Assembly: GCF_009727955.1 (NCBI RefSeq) | Contig: NZ_WOBR01000003.1 | Span: 300,615-364,614, forward strand | Reading direction: 5' to 3' | DNA from: Aliivibrio fischeri | GTDB taxonomy: Bacteria; Pseudomonadota; Gammaproteobacteria; Enterobacterales; Vibrionaceae | Length of the DNA stretch: 64,000 nucleotides | In this document: positions 9,865-18,360 of the stretch, piece by piece | Numbering within the stretch: position 1 is the first letter of the stretch | How the letters are laid out: each line of letters begins with the position of its first letter | Translations under genes and position numbers: made by a program | Notes under the pieces: model-generated | What the model saw: only the letters and a program-made list of their open reading frames with translations | What the model was told of the DNA's origin: nothing | Database searches by the model: none

Positions 9865-10347
9865 TGTCTCGTCCTAAAATACGTTGACGATTTTTAATTG
9901 AAAGCTAAGTGCGCATGCTCTTGGCTTTTTTATGTACTTGATTTGGTATACTCATTCCCAAACTTAAATGCAATCGCATTTCATTATAAATAAAAATAGA
10001 TTCTTCAACTAGGAATCTTAATTCGTCTAAATCTTTGCATTCATATAGAAGGAACTCTTGCTTAAGGATCCCATTAATTCTTTCAGCTAATGCATTTTGA
10101 TAGCAATCATATCCATCAGTCATTAACGGCTTAATATCATTTTCGTTTAGTTTTTTTTGATAAACCTTTGAACAATATTGTAAACCCCGATCTGAATGGT
10201 GGATAGTATCTCTTTGATACTGACGACTATCTATTGCCATATCAAGAGCCTTGACTACATCTGTCGCTTTCATCTAGTCACTTAATTCATATCCCATAAT
10301 CTTTCGACTATAAGCATCTGTTACTAAAGATAAATAATGAACAGCAA
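9865..10347 (-). mobile_element. IS3-family insertion sequence remnant
   Basis: The segment begins one base after the chemoreceptor stop with TGTCTCGTCC, which resembles the terminal inverted repeat of IS3/IS150-type elements, and contains the 3' part of an orfB transposase. The other terminus and all of orfA are missing: sequence identity to DUF3861 copy 1 begins immediately at about 10350. It is therefore a truncated relic, not a mobile element. Confidence 0.75.
9905..10347 (-). pseudogene. IS3-family orfB transposase fragment, 5'-truncated with internal stop
   Basis: Reading leftward from about 10347, the frame gives HYLSLVTDAYSRKIMGYELSD, then a TAG stop, then MKATDVV and the rve-integrase C-terminal part with IHHSDRGLQY (second catalytic Asp) and NALAERINGILKQEF (catalytic Glu). 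The N-terminal HTH and first catalytic Asp are absent. The longest stop-free portion is 122 codons (9905-10273), but it cannot be a functional transposase. Confidence 0.85.
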
Positions 10348-10351
10348 AACA

Positions 10352-10663
10352 TCACTCTCTTAATTTGCCTTTCACTTTACTCTTCAAATTCTGCATAAAG
10401 CTTTTAAAGTGCGGCATAAAATCAGCAAACAATTCATGTTTACGGTTTGCCATCATCACAGGACCCAATAAACGCAATGCAACACCCACTCTGGTTGCCA
10501 CTTCTGGCTCCAAACCACTTTTTTGCTTTAAGTTGTTCACGATATTAAAAACATCTTCACGATCTTGAAATTCAAACGCCAATGTTTGAGCCGTTTCTTG
10601 CTCTGGTGTTATCTCTTCAATTGTCACTCGGTAACACTTATCTTTTCTAATTTTAGGGATCAT
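10352..10663 (-). CDS. DUF3861 family protein, copy 2
   Basis: 103 residues from the ATG at 10663, which has the RBS GAAGGTAG just upstream; the reading frame stays open to 10708, but that upstream part has no site. The sequence is almost identical to copy 1 at 6819-7121, with substitutions such as N-for-K in VNNLKQK and EVATRV for ETATKV. Its end differs: after KVKGK it continues LRE into sequence that borders the IS remnant. Function unknown. Divergent from marR, whose palindromic operators lie between the two genes, so the MarR protein might also control this copy (inference). Confidence 0.75.
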   Translation of the reverse strand: MIPKIRKDKCYRVTIEEITPEQETAQTLAFEFQDREDVFNIVNNLKQKSGLEPEVATRVGVALRLLGPVMMANRKHELFADFMPHFKSFMQNLKSKVKGKLRE

Positions 10664-10746
10664 AGTTCTACCTTCTAATAATCTGAATTGTGTCGTAAAT
10701 AACAACAAACTGATTTGAGCTTCCTCTTGAAAGAATGCTCAATTAA

Positions 10747-10761
10747 GTTGATAATATCAAC
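10747..10761. promoter_or_regulatory. MarR-type operator palindrome 1
   Basis: GTTGATAATATCAAC is a perfect inverted repeat (TTGA-N5-TCAA type) in the short gap before marR. Its twin lies 27 bp downstream. The pattern matches known MarR-family operators, so autoregulation is likely. Confidence 0.6.
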
Positions 10762-10773
10762 TATATATTTTTA

Positions 10774-10788
10774 GTTGACAATGTCAAC
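10774..10788. promoter_or_regulatory. MarR-type operator palindrome 2
   Basis: GTTGACAATGTCAAC, a perfect inverted repeat of the same design as the one at 10747. It overlaps the upstream in-frame ATG codons (10775 and 10781), which supports initiation at the downstream ATG (10811). Confidence 0.6.
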
Positions 10789-10810
10789 CACTTTTCATGG
10801 TGAGAGTTTA

Positions 10811-11236
10811 ATGTCAGAAAGAAAATCGTTAGAGAGTTTGTTCACGCTCGTGCATACATTAAAGCGTAATTTACATGACCAAATTGAAGAATTAGCGCTT
10901 GGGATCACACCTATGCATGTACGAGTTATCAAGATCATTAACCACAAACCACATTGCACAGCCGTTGATATTGCTAATTATTTACATAGAGATAAAGCTC
11001 AAGTAACACGCCTTTTAAGCTCTTTATTAACACAAGAACTCATCATTAAAGAGCCTAATCCTGAAGATAAGCGCAGCCAATGCCTCCGTATCACTGAAAG
11101 TGGCAAAGAGATTATGAAAAAAATCTCGGGGATTGATAAAAGTATGTTTGAAAAGATGTCGATGGATCTCTCTGATGAAGAGATCGCTGAATTTAAGCGT
11201 ATTGCAGAGAAGATGGCGAAAAACCTTAACGCTTAA
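10811..11236 (+). CDS. MarR-family transcriptional regulator
   Basis: 141 residues from the ATG at 10811 (MSERKSLESL), preceded by GGTGAG; upstream ATGs in the frame at 10775/10781 sit inside an operator palindrome. The winged-helix core is clear: LGITPMHVRVIKIINH, HCTAVDIANYLHRDKAQVTR as recognition region, and NPEDKRSQCLRITESGKE as the wing with the conserved D-x-R. MarR proteins are dimeric repressors relieved by phenolic or oxidised ligands. Two palindromes upstream indicate autoregulation, and the divergent DUF3861 copy 2 is a possible second target. Confidence 0.9.
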   Translation: MSERKSLESLFTLVHTLKRNLHDQIEELALGITPMHVRVIKIINHKPHCTAVDIANYLHRDKAQVTRLLSSLLTQELIIKEPNPEDKRSQCLRITESGKEIMKKISGIDKSMFEKMSMDLSDEEIAEFKRIAEKMAKNLNA

Positions 11237-11262
11237 AAACAGCTCAAAGCTAAACCGACAAA

Positions 11263-12213
11263 CTACTTCGTACCGCCGTATAATTTGGAGAAATCTGGTA
11301 TATTTTTCTCCCACACTGGTGAGTCCTCTCCAATAATCGATTTTAAAACATCGATAAATAACTTGGTTTTGATGGGGGCATCTCGGTGTGGGTATACGGC
11401 ATAAAACGTTCCAAAATCTTCAAGATTCAAATGGGTCATTATTGGGATAAGCTTTCCTTCAATAATTTCGTTTTCAATCATTTGAGCAGTGACTACTGCA
11501 AGCGTATTACCCGCTACCGCACTTTTTACTACCATTTCAACGTCATTCACTTTATACGCGACATTCAAATGAAATTGTTGCTCAACCTTGTTTTCATCAA
11601 GATAAGTGAACTTATCAATAAATAGACCAGGAGCTGCATAAATCGTCGCGGGTAGAGATTCTAGCTTTTCGATCGTCTCTACTTTGCCGTGTTGTTGAAT
11701 GAAATCAGGCGACGCAACAATTAACAAACGACTTCGAGCAATTTTACGTGAGATCAAACTGGAGTTCTTTGGTCTACCAATACGAAAACCAATATCAAAG
11801 CCTTCTTGCACGATATCCACCACTCTATCTTCTAATCTCAGCTCGCACTTCACATCTGGATATTGCTTTTGAAAAACCGAGATAGCATCTTGAACGTACT
11901 GTCGCCCAAACATCATTGAACTGGTAATTCGTAATATCCCTCTTGGCTCAGAATGGTAGTTTTGCGCTAAACGATGAGTGTTATTAAGTAAATCACGTAA
12001 TAGCTTTGCTTGGTTGACCATCTCATTACCCGCAGCGGTTAATGATAACGAGCGCGTGGTGCGGTTAAGTAAGCGAACCCCTAACTCTTCTTCTAAACGA
12101 CTTATCTGCTTTGAAATGACTGAGCGATCAAGATTCTTTTGCTCGGCAACATTAGTAAAAGAGCCAAGTTCAGTGACTTCTAACAATAAAAGTAAGCGAT
12201 TAGAAAAATCCAT
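11263..12213 (-). CDS. LysR-family transcriptional regulator
   Basis: 316 residues. The N-terminal winged HTH (LLLLLEVTELGSFTNVAEQK, then SVISKQISRLEEELGVRLLNRTTRSLSLT) is typical of LysR, followed by the periplasmic-binding-like effector domain (PRGILRITSSMMFGRQYV onwards). It resembles the CrgA/DmlR-like subgroup common in gamma-proteobacteria. It is divergent from the crotonase-family gene at 12391 across a 177-bp gap, the classic arrangement for LysR control of a neighbour, so that gene or the radical SAM gene after it is a candidate target. Effector unknown. Confidence 0.9.
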   Translation of the reverse strand: MDFSNRLLLLLEVTELGSFTNVAEQKNLDRSVISKQISRLEEELGVRLLNRTTRSLSLTAAGNEMVNQAKLLRDLLNNTHRLAQNYHSEPRGILRITSSMMFGRQYVQDAISVFQKQYPDVKCELRLEDRVVDIVQEGFDIGFRIGRPKNSSLISRKIARSRLLIVASPDFIQQHGKVETIEKLESLPATIYAAPGLFIDKFTYLDENKVEQQFHLNVAYKVNDVEMVVKSAVAGNTLAVVTAQMIENEIIEGKLIPIMTHLNLEDFGTFYAVYPHRDAPIKTKLFIDVLKSIIGEDSPVWEKNIPDFSKLYGGTK

Positions 12214-12390
12214 TTGAGCCTCACGAGAATAAATAAAAACATCATTGGTGCAATTTTAGCATCAATATTGTGCCTTTATTAGTATTTTTCTCATCTAATT
12301 GATTGCTTATAGTTACCTCACTGACGCAGAGGACGCCCTCTCACGTAACTATATTTAACTAGCCGATTGGCGATTTAGAGGAAGTACATT

Positions 12391-13203
12391 ATGAAAACAT
12401 TATCAATCACTAACCAAAATGGCATCGCAACAGTAGCTATCAATAACCCACCAGTGAATGTATTAACCATTAATCTTATCAACGAAATTAATGAATATGT
12501 TCTTTCTTTAAAAGATGACCGAGATACAAAAGTGGTTGTGTTTAAGTCACTGCATGAAACCTTCTTTTTAGCGCACCTTGATCTTAATGTGATTAATGGT
12601 ACGCAAGGTGGCCAAGCAGCGTCGATTGAGTTCAACCACATGATCATGAACATCAAGGCGATGAAACAAGTCTCTGTTGCTTTAGTTGATGGTGTGGCTC
12701 GTGGGGGCGGTAACGAGTTTGTTATGGCGTGTGACCTTGCTTATGGCACTGAAAATGCGGCATTTGCTCAACCAGAAGTTCACGTAAATATTCCTACTGG
12801 TGGACAAGGTGCGGTTCAGTTCGCAAGAAGAATGGGCAAAAACAAAGCATTACAAGCTCTTCTATTAGGTAACGATTTCACAGCACAACAAGCTGAGAAC
12901 TTAAATATCATTACTCAATTTGTACCTAAAGCAGAAATGGATAACTTTTTAGCCATGACTTTAGGTGTGATTAGCACATTAGAAGTGCGTGATATTGTGA
13001 TGTACAAAGAGATCATTGCGGCATCAATTAAAGATGAAGACGCGGGTGCAGAATTAGAATTACGTTACTTTTTAGAGCGTGCTAAAGAACAAAAAACAGC
13101 CGCTATTATCTCTGCATTTTTAAAACACGGCGGACAAACAGAGCGTGAAGCAAAAGATATCCAAGGTATTTTTGTTGATACTGCGGCTGAACTGTCTAAA
13201 TAA
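12391..13203 (+). CDS. Enoyl-CoA hydratase/isomerase family protein
   Basis: 270 residues of the crotonase superfamily: NPPVNVLTINLINEI at the N-terminus, the oxyanion-hole segment GVARGGGNEFVMACDLAYG, and the active-site segment AFAQPEVHVNIPTGGQGA. The first catalytic Glu of crotonase (in PE) is present. The position of the second catalytic Glu aligns to Gln in KNKALQALLLG, so simple hydratase activity is doubtful and another crotonase reaction (isomerase, hydrolase or decarboxylase) is possible. RBS GAGGAAG lies upstream. Probably regulated by the divergent LysR protein. No other beta-oxidation gene is adjacent. Confidence 0.88.
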   Translation: MKTLSITNQNGIATVAINNPPVNVLTINLINEINEYVLSLKDDRDTKVVVFKSLHETFFLAHLDLNVINGTQGGQAASIEFNHMIMNIKAMKQVSVALVDGVARGGGNEFVMACDLAYGTENAAFAQPEVHVNIPTGGQGAVQFARRMGKNKALQALLLGNDFTAQQAENLNIITQFVPKAEMDNFLAMTLGVISTLEVRDIVMYKEIIAASIKDEDAGAELELRYFLERAKEQKTAAIISAFLKHGGQTEREAKDIQGIFVDTAAELSK

Positions 13204-13283
13204 CATTCAATCACTCCATTATTAGCCGTCATATTGGCGGCTAATTGTCGTTGAAAACTAACATAATACTGCGAAGGTAACTC

Positions 13284-14165
13284 ATGAGATACGAAGGTGA
13301 TATTTATCGTCCGCCGCCAGAGGCTGACGCTTATATTTTGCAATGTACGATTGGTTGTTCTTACAATAAATGTACCTATTGCTCAATGTACAAAGATGTT
13401 CGTTATAGAGTTCGTCCTATTGAGGACTTAAAAGAAGATATCCGTATGGCGAAAGAGGCATTCGGAAATAAAGTCGAAAAAGTATTCTTGAGTGATGGTG
13501 ATGCGATTTCATTACCAACAGAGATGCTGTTAGAGATTTTATCTGAGCTTTATACGGCCTTTCCAAAGTTGACACATGTGAGTACTTACGCAGGACCACA
13601 AAGCACGCTTGATAAAACACTGGATGAGTTTAAGCAACTAAAAGCGGCAGGATTAAGCATGACTTACCTTGGTGTTGAGTCCGGCTCTGATGAGGTTTTA
13701 AAAGCGGTTCGTAAAGGGGTTAACTCGGCAGAAATGCTCGCAGCAGGTCAAAATATTGTAGGTGCTGGCATTAAACTGGTTGCTATGGTGATGATTGGTC
13801 TTGGTGGTAGTCCTGAACTATCTAAACGTCATGCGTTAGAGACCGCTCAGTTGATTAACCAAATGAACCCGTATTTATTGGGTTTATTAACCACAGTGCC
13901 AATGGAAGGAACGGCACTATTTAGACAAGTCACTAAGGGCGATTTCAAACTGCTCGATCCTTATGAAGTTCTTGAGGAGTTGAAACTCTTATTAGAAACT
14001 TTAGACAATGACAGTTTGTTGATTGATAGCACGCATGGCTCAAATTTATTATCGATGAAAGGGACATTAAATGAGATTAAATCAAGCACATTGGCGCATA
14101 TTAACAACCATTTACTAAAGAAAGATAACGACCTTATTGGTAAAGCTTATGTTGGTCGGTTTTAG
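13284..14165 (+). CDS. Radical SAM superfamily protein
   Basis: 293 residues. The 4Fe-4S SAM-binding motif CSYNKCTYC (C-x4-C-x2-C spacing; preceded by another Cys in CTIGC, giving the canonical CxxxxCxxC arrangement with Y-x-x-C) lies at about residues 26-34, followed by the TIM-barrel elements FLSDGDAISLP, YLGVESGSDEVLKAVRKG and VMIGLGG. This is the Elp3/MiaB-like core fold without TRAM or SPASM extensions. The reaction cannot be assigned. It lies 80 nt after the crotonase gene and ends at a strong terminator, so the two may be one unit. Confidence 0.85.
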   Translation: MRYEGDIYRPPPEADAYILQCTIGCSYNKCTYCSMYKDVRYRVRPIEDLKEDIRMAKEAFGNKVEKVFLSDGDAISLPTEMLLEILSELYTAFPKLTHVSTYAGPQSTLDKTLDEFKQLKAAGLSMTYLGVESGSDEVLKAVRKGVNSAEMLAAGQNIVGAGIKLVAMVMIGLGGSPELSKRHALETAQLINQMNPYLLGLLTTVPMEGTALFRQVTKGDFKLLDPYEVLEELKLLLETLDNDSLLIDSTHGSNLLSMKGTLNEIKSSTLAHINNHLLKKDNDLIGKAYVGRF

Positions 14166-14175
14166 CTGACATATA

Positions 14176-14198
14176 AAAAGGGCGGTATTCGCCCTTTT
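14176..14198 (+). terminator. Intrinsic terminator after the radical SAM gene
   Basis: Stem AAAAGGGCG (14176-14184) with CGCCCTTTT (14190-14198) and a GTATT loop, ending in a T-run. Confidence 0.85.
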
Positions 14199-14448
14199 AT
14201 GTGTATTGCGTAAATACCTCACTCGATGTTTAAGAATAGTTTAATTAACCGCACCACCAAATAGGTTCCAACACGCCCAACTAACGTAACATACCTCTAG
14301 TTTTATTCGACTTATTCCCCTGAAACAGTACCTGCCTCAAAAATGAACTTATCTTTTATCAATAAAGAGATCTATTTATACCTATGCTTATTCTATCGGC
14401 ACAAACAGTGGCGTCACAAAAATTATTTTTACGTATTAGAGGTTTATT

Positions 14449-15570
14449 ATGAAGCGAAATATTATTCTTTCAGCGATTCTTGCAACAGGTCTTTTTTCAG
14501 GTTTTGTATCAGCTCATGACCTTGGTGACAACTTACCAAAGAAAGGGAAACCAACGGCTCTACAGATTAAAAATGGCGGAACGATTCAAGTTACTAAAGA
14601 TAATTTTATTGCTGCTGAGTCTGATAAATACTTCTTTGAGCAACAAGAAAAGTCAGGTATTAATCACTTCACTCATGATCGCATTCTACTAACAATGGAT
14701 ACACAAACCGTTGTTCGTCAAAATAGAGATACACTATATTCTAAGTCAATTTGGGATACTTCTGGAGGCGTAACTTTTGAGCTTCCAATACTTGATACAT
14801 ACCAAACATTACAAGTCATTGATGAGAACCATCGTAGCATCGCCGTTCTTTATGCTGAAGAAGGTAAAAACAAAATTACTATCACTCCTGATATGCTCAG
14901 CTCTGGCCAACATGTCTGGACGGTAGCTCGAACTCAAGTGGACTCAAATACACCGAGTGCAATAGAAGATGGCAACAAAAAGCAAGATATGATCAAGGGC
15001 ACTGCGAACTCAGATAATCTTTATATACCAAAGGGCTTTGATCAAGTAACAAGAGAAAACATACGATTATCACTTGAAGATGATGTGCTAAAACTCGATT
15101 TTACCAAAGCAATGGGCGCACCAGAAGAGAAGACGATTAAACCCGTTCAAAATCTTAAAGATCGTCAAGTAGAGCTATTTCATGCTCGTGGGTTAACATC
15201 AATGGGCTTTGGTGGTTTATCAAGCGAACATGCTTTCTATAAAGTATTACTTGCTGATGACCGAAGCGGTGTTTGCCAAACGATGACTTTCAACACCCCA
15301 CCGCTAACAGAAAAAGGATTTTTCTCCATTACAACCTATGGTTCTGATGCCTATGTTCATACTGAGAACTTTGCGTTATCAAGTCGTAAGGATGAATTAC
15401 AAGCCAATAAAGATGGTTCGTACACGGTAAACTTTAATTGTGGCGATACTGCAATAAATAACATCGATGTAGAAGCAGGATGGACAGGAATCTTACGTAT
15501 GTATCAACCTAAATCAGAAGAGCAAATTGTTAAGTACGCAAAGGAAATTAAACAACCTCATTCTTTGTAA
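14449..15570 (+). CDS. DUF1254/DUF1214 domain exported protein
   Basis: 373 residues with a signal peptide (cleavage near FVSA-HDLGD). The middle carries a DUF1254-like segment (TVVRQNRDTLYSKSIWDTSG, in which the N-R-D-T-L-Y core is diagnostic), and the C-terminus a DUF1214-like segment (FSITTYGSDAYV, then W-x-x-I-L-R-M-Y-x-P). Proteins with this pair are widespread periplasmic proteins of undefined activity. The gene has its own RBS (AGAGG) and is followed by a bidirectional terminator shared with the convergent POT transporter gene. Confidence 0.85.
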   Translation: MKRNIILSAILATGLFSGFVSAHDLGDNLPKKGKPTALQIKNGGTIQVTKDNFIAAESDKYFFEQQEKSGINHFTHDRILLTMDTQTVVRQNRDTLYSKSIWDTSGGVTFELPILDTYQTLQVIDENHRSIAVLYAEEGKNKITITPDMLSSGQHVWTVARTQVDSNTPSAIEDGNKKQDMIKGTANSDNLYIPKGFDQVTRENIRLSLEDDVLKLDFTKAMGAPEEKTIKPVQNLKDRQVELFHARGLTSMGFGGLSSEHAFYKVLLADDRSGVCQTMTFNTPPLTEKGFFSITTYGSDAYVHTENFALSSRKDELQANKDGSYTVNFNCGDTAINNIDVEAGWTGILRMYQPKSEEQIVKYAKEIKQPHSL

Positions 15571-15580
15571 TTGAAAAAGA

Positions 15581-15607
15581 AGAAAAGGGCCATACTAGCC
15601 CTTTTCT
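15581..15607. terminator. Bidirectional terminator between DUF1254 gene and POT gene
   Basis: AGAAAAGGGC (15581-15590) pairs with GCCCTTTTCT (15598-15607); A-run on one side and T-run on the other serve both convergent genes. Confidence 0.85.
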
Positions 15608-15634
15608 TTTATCAAAATTAGAAAGTGATATTCA

Positions 15635-17149
15635 TTAAATCACTTCTGGTTTCACTATCGCCTCTACTTTTTCTTCCGCTTCTAGCGCTTCACCACGAGC
15701 AATTAATCTTTGAATCACTTTAGATAACCCTAGGGTTAAAATTGTCATGAAGGCAGCCACTTGCGCTAGCATATAAAAGTAACTGGTATACACCGTCTCC
15801 ACTACTTCTGGTGTAAATACGATGTCTTTTGGTAACGCGATTTTCGTTGCAATTACCGCAGCTAAAATACCACTTAATGAAATAGCAACCGCACGTAAAC
15901 CGATTGAAAACGCAGCAAGGTAACGAGGCACCATTTCAAAAATAAATCCAGCCCCCAAAGCCCCAACAATAAGCTCAGCGCCAGATTGGAAAAAGTGAAC
16001 CAGTAATATCCAATCTGCTGATATTTTACCATTCTCACCAATTGAGCCAGCAGAAAGCCCTAATAACCCAAAGGCAATGGTACTTAGCATGAATGCACCC
16101 GCAATTTTGGTCGGAATTGTTGGCGAATATCCTTTACGATCTAACCATGCATAAAGTTGAATCATTGGCCCACCAAGCACAAAACACCATAGAGGGTTAA
16201 ATGCCATATTCGATTCAGGGTGAATTGGAATAAAACCAAGTAAAGTGTCGTCCATTAGATTAATGGCGTACATATTCATCGAAGTAAACATTTGGCCATA
16301 GAAGAAATAGAACACAATAAGGATACAAACGGTGATCAGCACTGCCACCATTTTATATTGAAAAGCACGTGTCGCTCTTGTGATTTCAAAAATAAAGTAA
16401 CCAATAGCACCAAAACCCAAGGTATAAAGAATATATTTACCCGTTTCAAGGTTTGAAAATATCCAAAATATTAGGCCGAGCATAGCTGCTGAACCAGCAA
16501 AAAACAGAACCCAAGTTTTTAGTGGTAATGGCGTTTTATCTAAATCATTACCAACACTCACTAGCTCTTTACGGAACTTATAAAACATAAGTAAATTTAG
16601 CGCCATTAAAATAGCAGATACAAAAAATACGCCTTGGTAAGCTAGATAAGCAATTAAAAAAGGAAAAAGGTATTTAGCAGAAAAAGAACCAAGGTTGTTA
16701 ATTGAATAATTTACGGTAAGACCTTGTTGAAAAGCCTCGCGGTTCGTCTCTGAATATGAATTCCCAAAAAGAACCGTTGGGCATGTTGCTGATAATCCAC
16801 GAGCAAAACCAATTAAGGCAATAGCCAGAATACTCATAGGCACATTAAGGTGACTCGCACCAATACCTAGTAATAAAAAACCGGCTAAATAAGTGGCATA
16901 ACCTATGTATACAGCACGAAATGCACCTATAAACTTATCTGCTAAAAAACCACCAACGGCAGAGAATACAGGGCCAACGGCACCAAAGGCCCCCATCATC
17001 ATTATGGTATCAGCTTCGCTATAATTAAGATCATCGAGAAAAAATTTAGTGAGAAGTACAAAGGCACCATAAAAAGCGGCACCCCATAAAAATTGTCTGA
17101 GGATCAAAACCTTAGCTATCGTGGGAAATCGTGCATTATTGTCTTGCAT
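15635..17149 (-). CDS. POT/PTR2-family proton-dependent transporter
   Basis: 504 residues with about 12-14 hydrophobic segments. The POT (PTR2) family is indicated by the N-terminal FYGAFVLLTKFFLDDL segment, the GPVFSAVGGFLADKFIG loop after helix 2 (A-D-x-x-x-G), and FARGLSATCPTVLFGNSY around helix 5. The proton-coupling ExxER motif normally found on helix 1 is not present; the equivalent stretch reads RQFLWGAAFYG. This suggests a divergent member with a different coupling or substrate. Many POT proteins import di- and tripeptides, but substrate here is open. Transcribed alone. Confidence 0.85.
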   Translation of the reverse strand: MQDNNARFPTIAKVLILRQFLWGAAFYGAFVLLTKFFLDDLNYSEADTIMMMGAFGAVGPVFSAVGGFLADKFIGAFRAVYIGYATYLAGFLLLGIGASHLNVPMSILAIALIGFARGLSATCPTVLFGNSYSETNREAFQQGLTVNYSINNLGSFSAKYLFPFLIAYLAYQGVFFVSAILMALNLLMFYKFRKELVSVGNDLDKTPLPLKTWVLFFAGSAAMLGLIFWIFSNLETGKYILYTLGFGAIGYFIFEITRATRAFQYKMVAVLITVCILIVFYFFYGQMFTSMNMYAINLMDDTLLGFIPIHPESNMAFNPLWCFVLGGPMIQLYAWLDRKGYSPTIPTKIAGAFMLSTIAFGLLGLSAGSIGENGKISADWILLVHFFQSGAELIVGALGAGFIFEMVPRYLAAFSIGLRAVAISLSGILAAVIATKIALPKDIVFTPEVVETVYTSYFYMLAQVAAFMTILTLGLSKVIQRLIARGEALEAEEKVEAIVKPEVI

Positions 17150-17482
17150 ACTACTACTCCAGAATTATAATGACATTATTAACACCTACTTTTTGTGGGT
17201 GTATTTTTGCCTTTATATCATCTGAAGCTTTCACCATTTGATGCATAAGTCCCAAACTTAAGTGTCAACTTTTTCCATTTAACAGAATGAGAACTACCCC
17301 TTAAAATTATTTATTAATAACTAACAATATTGTTATTTGCACTCATATAAATTAAAAATAACGCACCATTGCAGATAAATCATCTATATACGTGACTATT
17401 TATAGTTATTAAATAAAAAGGACAACGTTAATTTATCGTTGTCCTTTATATTCATGCACTGCAAATTGCATTTTATTCTCTT
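17150..17482. other. Intergenic stretch upstream of the POT gene
   Basis: 333 bases, AT-rich, with no convincing ORF. It should hold the POT promoter. A terminator hairpin (17417-17447) for the small gene at 17483 is the only recognisable element. Confidence 0.6.
17417..17447 (-). terminator. Intrinsic terminator after the small gene at 17483
   Basis: AAAGGACAACG (17417-17427) pairs with CGTTGTCCTTT (17437-17447); read leftward it is followed by a T-rich tract. Confidence 0.8.
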
Positions 17483-17668
17483 TTACTCAATTGGTAGTAA
17501 TTCAATAGAATCCTGATTAAGCGACTGTCGAAAGAAATCAGGCATGGATTCCATAGTAAAAACAACAGCATCTTCAAAAATGGTTGTAGAACCACTAAGT
17601 GTCCAATAAGAGCTTCCTTTGCTTGTGTTCACTTTAACTTTAAAACGCGCTGGAGTGGTGGTAACCAT
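17483..17668 (-). CDS. Small protein of unknown function (61 aa)
   Basis: The ATG at 17668 (MVTTTPARFKV) has a good RBS (AAGGA, spacing about 8), better than the alternative upstream start at 17692. The product is soluble and ends LNQDSIELLPIE, with no recognised domain. It has its own strong terminator, which supports a real gene. Confidence 0.6.
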   Translation of the reverse strand: MVTTTPARFKVKVNTSKGSSYWTLSGSTTIFEDAVVFTMESMPDFFRQSLNQDSIELLPIE

Positions 17669-17984
17669 TTTTCTATTCCTTAAATAACACACCAGATCAT
17701 GCTACCACTTTCATATTATGAAACCAGACTTTTGACTTATAATTCTCAAAATTTCTCTTTCTTATCAAGAGGTTGTATAAAAATAGTTACTTAAGTGTTA
17801 ATTATTGCCAATTAATTAGCACTATAAAAGAACGTAATTAACAGCAATAATCCAATTTTTCTTTAATTATCAAATAGTAAATCTTACTTTCCACGCACAA
17901 AAAATAATTATTGATATAGCGCAAAAAATCACCGGATGATTAGGCGTAAGTTATTTTGTACCTAACATTTTTGAAGGAATAAAA
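17669..17984. other. Intergenic stretch, no gene seen
   Basis: 316 AT-rich bases between two divergent small genes. Presumably it carries their promoters; I see no ORF, clear palindrome or RNA structure. Confidence 0.5.
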
Positions 17985-18215
17985 ATGACGATATCAAAAG
18001 CTTATCAAAGAGATATTCTCGGCTTGGCTTTCATCATTTCAAGTGTATTAGCAACACTCTATATCCTTTTGGATATATCGGCTTTATTTGCTTACTTAAA
18101 CCATGAAGAGAAAATAGCATCCATATTCATCCATGAATCCATCTATTTTTTAATCTTTTTAATTCCTCCTTACTTTATCGCTAAGCACATGAATCGAAAG
18201 GATACAATCAAATAA
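17985..18215 (+). CDS. Small membrane protein of unknown function (76 aa)
   Basis: Two predicted transmembrane helices (about residues 11-33 and 44-64) separated by a charged loop (NHEEK), with a basic C-terminus (HMNRKDTIK). RBS GAAGGA before the ATG. No family recognised. A weak hairpin with complementary GATAA/TTATC and GGG/CCC arms follows at about 18222-18250. Confidence 0.6.
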   Translation: MTISKAYQRDILGLAFIISSVLATLYILLDISALFAYLNHEEKIASIFIHESIYFLIFLIPPYFIAKHMNRKDTIK

Positions 18216-18360
18216 ACAGTAGATAAAAAGGGAGTGGCGCCCCTTATCTTCTTTTCCATTTATTTAATTTAATTAAACACTGGTTTTAAATTATTCAATT
18301 TTTCTAAACTAAAAGGAACGATAAGATCACTTTAAATTTCAGACATAAAAAGGAATGGCT

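Noticed and set aside
9865..10347. Intact active IS element
   Set aside because: orfA, the first catalytic Asp and one terminal repeat are missing, and an in-frame stop is present.
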